Assembly (NCBI GenBank): GCA_965226095.1 | Contig: OZ245336.1 | Location: 1,240,001-1,304,000 of the forward strand | DNA length: 64,000 nt | Origin: JANQSP01 sp965226095 | Lineage (GTDB): Bacteria > Bdellovibrionota > Bdellovibrionia > Bdellovibrionales > UBA1609 | Direction of reading: 5' to 3' | Shown here: in pieces, positions 60,524-64,000 of the stretch | Layout of the letters: the number at the start of each line of letters is the position of its first letter | Numbering within the stretch: position 1 is the stretch's first letter | Made by a program: the position numbers and the translations under genes | The notes under the pieces: model-generated | What the model was told of the DNA's origin: nothing | Databases searched by the model: none | The model's input: only the letters and a program-made list of their open reading frames with translations

Positions 60524-62523
60524 TAATAAACCTTTTTTACTACTGTTTGTCTGATTGCTTTTCTTTTTTTACTTTGACACTGTCTGTTTCTGTTTTCACT
60601 TCTTTCGTGTCTTCTGAAACAGGTTCTTCTTTGATTTCTTGACTGGCTGTTGAAGTAGTTTCTTTCGTGTCTTCTGAAACAGGTTCTTCTTTGATTTCTT
60701 GACTGGCTGTTGAAGTAGTTTCTTTCGTGTCTTCTGAAACAGGTTCTTCTTTGATTTCTTGACTGGCTGTTGAAGCAGTCTCTTTCGTATCTTCTGAAAC
60801 AGGTTCTTCTTTGATTTCTTGACTGGCTGTTGAAGTAGTTTCTTTCGTGTCTTCTGAAACAGGTTCTTCTTTGATTTCTTGACTGGCTGTTGAAGTAGTT
60901 TCTTTCGTGTCTTCTGAAACAGGTTCTTCTTTGATTTCTTGACTGGCTGTTGAAGCAGTCTCTTTCGTGTCTTCTGAAACAGGTTCTTCTTTGATTTCTT
61001 GACTGGCTGTTGAAGTAGTTTCTTTCGTATCTTCTGAAACAGGATTCTTCTTTAGAAACAGCAGTTTCTGTTACTGCTTGCGCATCTGCAGATTGAGAAT
61101 CAACAACAGGATCTAAAGAAGACGAACTCTTATCTGCATCACTCAACTGAGCTAACTCTTCTTTCAATTGTTGATCCGCCTGAGCTTTAATATCTCCAAC
61201 AGGTATTCTTGTTTTCTTTTGTAACTCTGGAGCTTTTGGAAATTCCTTACCGGCTTCTTTGTATTCTGCTACTAAATCTTTTGCTTTTTGAATTAACTTT
61301 TCAGCTTGTGGTTGGGATTCATAACCAGGAATATTCATAATTGTGTCCAATGAAGAATCTGCCAATCCCTGAACAGAAGTAACACCACACTGATAAATAT
61401 TTTCTAACATGGGTTCTGTAACATCAGACAATAGTTTTAAATTAAAAATCGACTTCCTTTTCTTATCTTCAAATTCAGTTAAAGATACAATATTGAGTCT
61501 CCATTCTGTCAGTTTAACTGCCAATTGAACATTCTGACCTTTTTTACCAATAGCTAATGAAAGTTGATCATCAGAAACAATCACTTCCATTTCTTTGTTC
61601 TCTTCATCCACCAAGACTTTGCTGATTTTAGCTGGTGCCAAGGCATTACATACAAATTGCACAGGATCATCTTCCCAAACAATCACATCAATTCTTTCTC
61701 CTTTTAATTCCTGAGTGATGTTCTGCACACGGCTTCCTTTCATACCCACACAGGAGCCTACCGGGTGCACAGCAGAGTCGTTGCTATAGACTGCAATTTT
61801 AGCTCTCTGCCCAGGTTCCCTGGCGGCAGAGACAATTTTAACAATACCTTCATAAATTTCAGGCACTTCCTTTTCAAACAGTTTTATTAAATAATTAGAA
61901 TGTGCTCTGGACATAATAATTTGCGGCCCTCTTGTGGTTTGCCGCACTTCCAAGATATAACCCTGAATGCGATCTCCCGGATTATATTGCTCTCCATATA
62001 TCTGTTCCCGCCTTGGAATGTAAGCTTCTGTTCTGTCCATATCCACCACGATCATTCCACGCTCCACTCGACGAACAACACCGGATACAATTTCCCCTTT
62101 TCGTTTTTCAAACTCATTAAACACCACTTCATTCTCAGCACTCTGCAAACTTTGCGCCACGACCTGCCGAGCTGTGTGAGCATCTATACGCCCTAAATCT
62201 TCTGGTTCCAAGGCGACCCCAATTTGATCTCCAATTTGAGCTTCCGGATCCATTTTTAAAGCCTCAGTGAGCTTGATCTCAATTTGTTCATCAATAAATT
62301 TTTCATCTGTCACGACTTCTTTAAACTCATAAAGCTCCAACTTTCCAGTCTCTTCATTGAACTTAGCTTCAATGTCCCTATAAGTTCCAAATTTTTTCCT
62401 GGCCGCAGACAATAAACCACTGACAATAGCATTCACAACTATTTGTCTTTCTATTCCCCTATCTTTACTAACTTGATCGATCAATCGCCCCATCTCTGAA
62501 AACACACTTGATATAGTCACCAT
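60523..62523 (-). CDS. nusA: Transcription factor NusA with frame-switched repeat tail
   Basis: 666 residues as read. The NusA body is complete: N-terminal domain (VSKDRGIERQIVVNAIVSGL), S1 (GEIVSGVVRRVERGMIVVDM), KH1 and KH2 (GMKGSRVQNITQELKGERID; DDQLSLAIGKKGQNVQLAVK) and one helix-hairpin-helix repeat (LENIYQCGVTSVQGLADSSL). After residue about 490 a 60-bp DNA repeat begins. As read it gives basic text (NSQSRNQRRTCFRRHERN). One base out of frame it gives acidic text (STASQEIKEEPVSEDTK) with a clean end, VKVKKEKQSDKQ and TAG at 60540, 16 bases before infB. One extra A (60-bp unit at about 61044) explains the switch. The body should function; the tail is probably not the ancestral one. AGGAG precedes the ATG. 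Confidence 0.95.
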   Translation of the reverse strand: MVTISSVFSEMGRLIDQVSKDRGIERQIVVNAIVSGLLSAARKKFGTYRDIEAKFNEETGKLELYEFKEVVTDEKFIDEQIEIKLTEALKMDPEAQIGDQIGVALEPEDLGRIDAHTARQVVAQSLQSAENEVVFNEFEKRKGEIVSGVVRRVERGMIVVDMDRTEAYIPRREQIYGEQYNPGDRIQGYILEVRQTTRGPQIIMSRAHSNYLIKLFEKEVPEIYEGIVKIVSAAREPGQRAKIAVYSNDSAVHPVGSCVGMKGSRVQNITQELKGERIDVIVWEDDPVQFVCNALAPAKISKVLVDEENKEMEVIVSDDQLSLAIGKKGQNVQLAVKLTEWRLNIVSLTEFEDKKRKSIFNLKLLSDVTEPMLENIYQCGVTSVQGLADSSLDTIMNIPGYESQPQAEKLIQKAKDLVAEYKEAGKEFPKAPELQKKTRIPVGDIKAQADQQLKEELAQLSDADKSSSSLDPVVDSQSADAQAVTETAVSKEESCFRRYERNYFNSQSRNQRRTCFRRHERDCFNSQSRNQRRTCFRRHERNYFNSQSRNQRRTCFRRHERNYFNSQSRNQRRTCFRRYERDCFNSQSRNQRRTCFRRHERNYFNSQSRNQRRTCFRRHERNYFNSQSRNQRRTCFRRHERSENRNRQCQSKKRKAIRQTVVKKVY
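60601..61040. repeat. 60-bp tandem repeat in nusA, seven full units
   Basis: Seven full units (60601-61020) and a 20-base partial unit. Units differ at only a few positions (GTG/GTA; GTAGTT/GCAGTC). As 60 is a multiple of three the array is open in at least two frames. Confidence 0.95.
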
Positions 62524-62544
62524 TTTATTCTCCTGTTTGTTTTG

Positions 62545-62994
62545 TTAACTCTCAAAAACAATACGAGCTGATTTAATATTACTTAAAGATACTGTCCAAT
62601 CTCTATCACCATCATTAACCACAATACCCTGTTCGGAACAACTATGCAGATTTCCCTTTAAACTGGTTTTTTGCCGTTCATCGTACAAAACCGATTGATA
62701 AGTTTGTAATTTAATTTTCTTTCCAAGTGCTGATTGAAAGTGCCAGTTGTGTGTTAATTTTCTTTCCAAACCGGGGCTGGAAATTTCAACATCCATATCA
62801 GGGATGTTCTCAGACAGGAATAAAAATTGGAGAGCTTTATTAATTTTTTCACAATCTTGCACATCCACCTGTCCCTGTTTTTTATCAATATAAATAATTA
62901 AACGATCCCCTGTAAACTCCATATCATAAATGAGCACGTTATGCATTTTTCCAGCCTGTTCCGCCAGATGAGTAATCTTCTCTTTCTGCAACAT
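62545..62994 (-). CDS. rimP: Ribosome maturation factor RimP
   Basis: 149 residues from the ATG at 62994, which has AGGA five bases ahead. The frame is open 20 codons further up, but that part is a terminator hairpin (63022-63049), so the longer start is rejected. The RimP N-terminal domain shows LIYDMEFTGDRLIIYIDKKQ, DVQDCEKINKALQFLF and DMDVEISSPGLERKL (the family hallmark), and a short C-terminal SH3-like part (GIVVNDGDRDWTVSLSNIKS). It matures the 30S subunit and heads the nusA-infB operon. Confidence 0.93.
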   Translation of the reverse strand: MLQKEKITHLAEQAGKMHNVLIYDMEFTGDRLIIYIDKKQGQVDVQDCEKINKALQFLFLSENIPDMDVEISSPGLERKLTHNWHFQSALGKKIKLQTYQSVLYDERQKTSLKGNLHSCSEQGIVVNDGDRDWTVSLSNIKSARIVFES

Positions 62995-63021
62995 TAAAAT
63001 CCTAATAGCTCTATTTTTATG

Positions 63022-63049
63022 AAAAAAAAGAGGGAGCTTCGCTCCCTCA
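63022..63049 (-). terminator. Terminator upstream of rimP
   Basis: On the minus strand GAGGGAGC-GAA-GCTCCCTC is followed by eight T. It ends transcription from the gene on the right and defines where the rimP operon can begin. Confidence 0.85.
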
Positions 63050-63152
63050 GTCATAATGAATTATCAAAGACATAGTGGAATTGCAACAAAAAAGAACTGC
63101 TTTGAATCTGTTTGACTACCTGTTTTTTGAACTACACTGGTTTAGAAAAGCG

Positions 63153-63177
63153 AAAAGCCGACAATAAGCCGGCTTTT
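63153..63177. terminator. Bidirectional hairpin downstream of the beta-barrel gene
   Basis: AAAAGCCG, 9-base loop, CGGCTTTT: a symmetric terminator-like hairpin 26 bases after the stop of the last gene. With the one at 63022 it separates that gene from rimP twice. Confidence 0.65.
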
Positions 63178-63203
63178 CTGGAGAAGAGAGAATGGAGTTT
63201 AGG

Positions 63204-64000
63204 TTAGAAGTACAGTTTGGCATTTATGGAGGCAATAATCCATGTCATCTCTTCCATCTTAAAATGTTTATAAGGGTAATCCCCAAAGCGTTGGGCCTGT
63301 CTATTGTATTCTCTTCGATGAGCGGCATAAGGATCTGTTGTTGTGTTATTATGATAAATGTTATACACATTCATTAAAATACTTAAACCTATAGACAGTT
63401 TGTTATTCAACTTCATATCTGCACCTATATTCAAACCAACATCAACAGAGTGACTATTGAAACCCCGTGAAGGACAGTATGGAGTACGTAATATTTCACA
63501 GTCGTCGTAATCAAAACTATACTGATCTCTGTATATCCATTGGTTATAAGCAATCACTACACCTAAATAAGGCTTAAGGCGACTGGAAAAAGGGGTGTAC
63601 TTTACAGCCAACATACCACTCCATTGATCAACATCAGTGTAGTAACCTTCATCAGCATGATTTCGATAATTAGCGTCCCTTTTTCTTGGAACAATAGTGT
63701 GAGTAGTGAAAAGCAAAGAACTTTCTAAAATGATTCCACTTTGAAAGTGAGAACCCGCTGAGACACCGAAACTACCATAAGATTTCAGGTTTTCTACATA
63801 TTTTAAAATAGTACCAAATTGTCCACCATGAAACCCAAAATATAAGTTCTCTCTATGAGTATCCTGAACAACAGAAGGAGCTTGAACCTGAGCAGAAATA
63901 TCAACCGGGGTTATTGCAGTTCCATTGACCACAACTGTCTTAGCTGATTCTAAAGGAAACAACTTATTGAGACGCTCCTGCTCGTCCCTGAGTCGGGAGC
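63204..64000 (-). CDS. Beta-barrel outer-membrane protein, 5' end outside the window
   Basis: The frame is open to the right edge. From the edge it reads SRLRDEQERLNKLFPLESAK, a short coiled-coil-like stretch, so the TTG near 63962 is not a start. The part in view then has strands rich in Gly and aromatics (ENLYFGFHGGQFGTILKYVE; SGMLAVKYTPFSSRLKPYLG; LNIGADMKLNNKLSIGLSIL) and closes with WIIASINAKLYF, a terminal Phe as in outer-membrane barrels. Two cysteines lie in one loop (DDCEILRTPYCPSRG). An N-terminal coiled coil before a barrel occurs in several envelope-tethering families, but I cannot name this one. Confidence 0.7.
   Translation of the reverse strand, partial: SRLRDEQERLNKLFPLESAKTVVVNGTAITPVDISAQVQAPSVVQDTHRENLYFGFHGGQFGTILKYVENLKSYGSFGVSAGSHFQSGIILESSLLFTTHTIVPRKRDANYRNHADEGYYTDVDQWSGMLAVKYTPFSSRLKPYLGVVIAYNQWIYRDQYSFDYDDCEILRTPYCPSRGFNSHSVDVGLNIGADMKLNNKLSIGLSILMNVYNIYHNNTTTDPYAAHRREYNRQAQRFGDYPYKHFKMEEMTWIIASINAKLYF

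Noticed and set aside
63022..63054. Longer rimP start at 63054
   Set aside because: The first 20 codons would be encoded by a rho-independent terminator; the ATG at 62994 has its own ribosome site.

Overview
The window is a low-GC stretch of a Gram-negative bacterial chromosome. It has many signal peptides and lipoprotein signals, several outer-membrane beta-barrels ending in an aromatic residue, a DegP/HtrA-type protease, type IV pilin remnants and a complete alternative complex III (ACIII) operon. Short hydrophobic lipoproteins plus ACIII and a CcsA-type cytochrome c assembly factor fit a deltaproteobacterial or Bdellovibrionota-like lineage. That placement is inference; no rRNA is present to settle it. 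Most core genes are intact, while the accessory genes are in visible decay.

Layout. 1-9.8 kb holds the tail of an HtrA protease, spoVG, tRNA-Gln, an exported J-domain protein, a BCCT transporter, an ApaH-like phosphatase, tRNA-Ser, rmuC and several small exported proteins. 9.9-17.7 kb is one minus-strand block: an acidic lipoprotein, oppA-oppB-oppC (no ATPase genes), ftsB and polA. 17.8-20.3 kb holds a frameshifted sugar dehydrogenase, tRNA-His, a beta-barrel gene that runs into tRNA-Pro, and tRNA-Pro itself.

20.28-39.59 kb is an integrative island. It starts at the 3' end of tRNA-Pro(GGG), has a tyrosine recombinase just inside, and ends in an exact 20-bp copy of the tRNA end. It is composite: several partial element ends occur inside it. 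There are two left-end copies and five right-end-like copies, two of which are 141 bp long and differ at one base. The cargo looks like a defence island: two AlbA_2/Schlafen-like ATPase genes (one decayed) plus a third C-terminal remnant, a HEPN/TOPRIM protein, two AbiE toxin-antitoxin pairs and an orphan AbiEi, an ApeA-like HEPN protein, an AAA ATPase/DUF3226 TOPRIM pair, and broken Mrr and RhuM genes. A type IV pilin gene with two in-frame stops is also inside.

39.7-64 kb returns to the core. It opens with an exported protein made of four domains that resemble the RNA polymerase alpha-subunit C-terminal domain, the most unusual gene here. A large lipoprotein, Dps, the ActABCDEF operon (quinol oxidation to cytochrome c), an ankyrin protein, a DUF4143 ATPase behind tandem palindromes, and ccsA follow. 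The last block is the translation and RNA operon rimP-nusA-infB-rbfA-truB-rpsO-pnp, read on the minus strand. Its nusA has a 60-bp tandem repeat tail that is open in two frames and has been switched from an acidic to a basic reading by one extra base. A partial beta-barrel gene closes the window.

How the genes work together: CcsA would attach haem to ActA and ActE of ACIII. NusA, IF2, RbfA, TruB, S15, RimP and PNPase form the usual ribosome-maturation and transcription cluster. OppABC would need OppD/F encoded elsewhere. The island genes act mainly as phage-exclusion modules, by family knowledge only.
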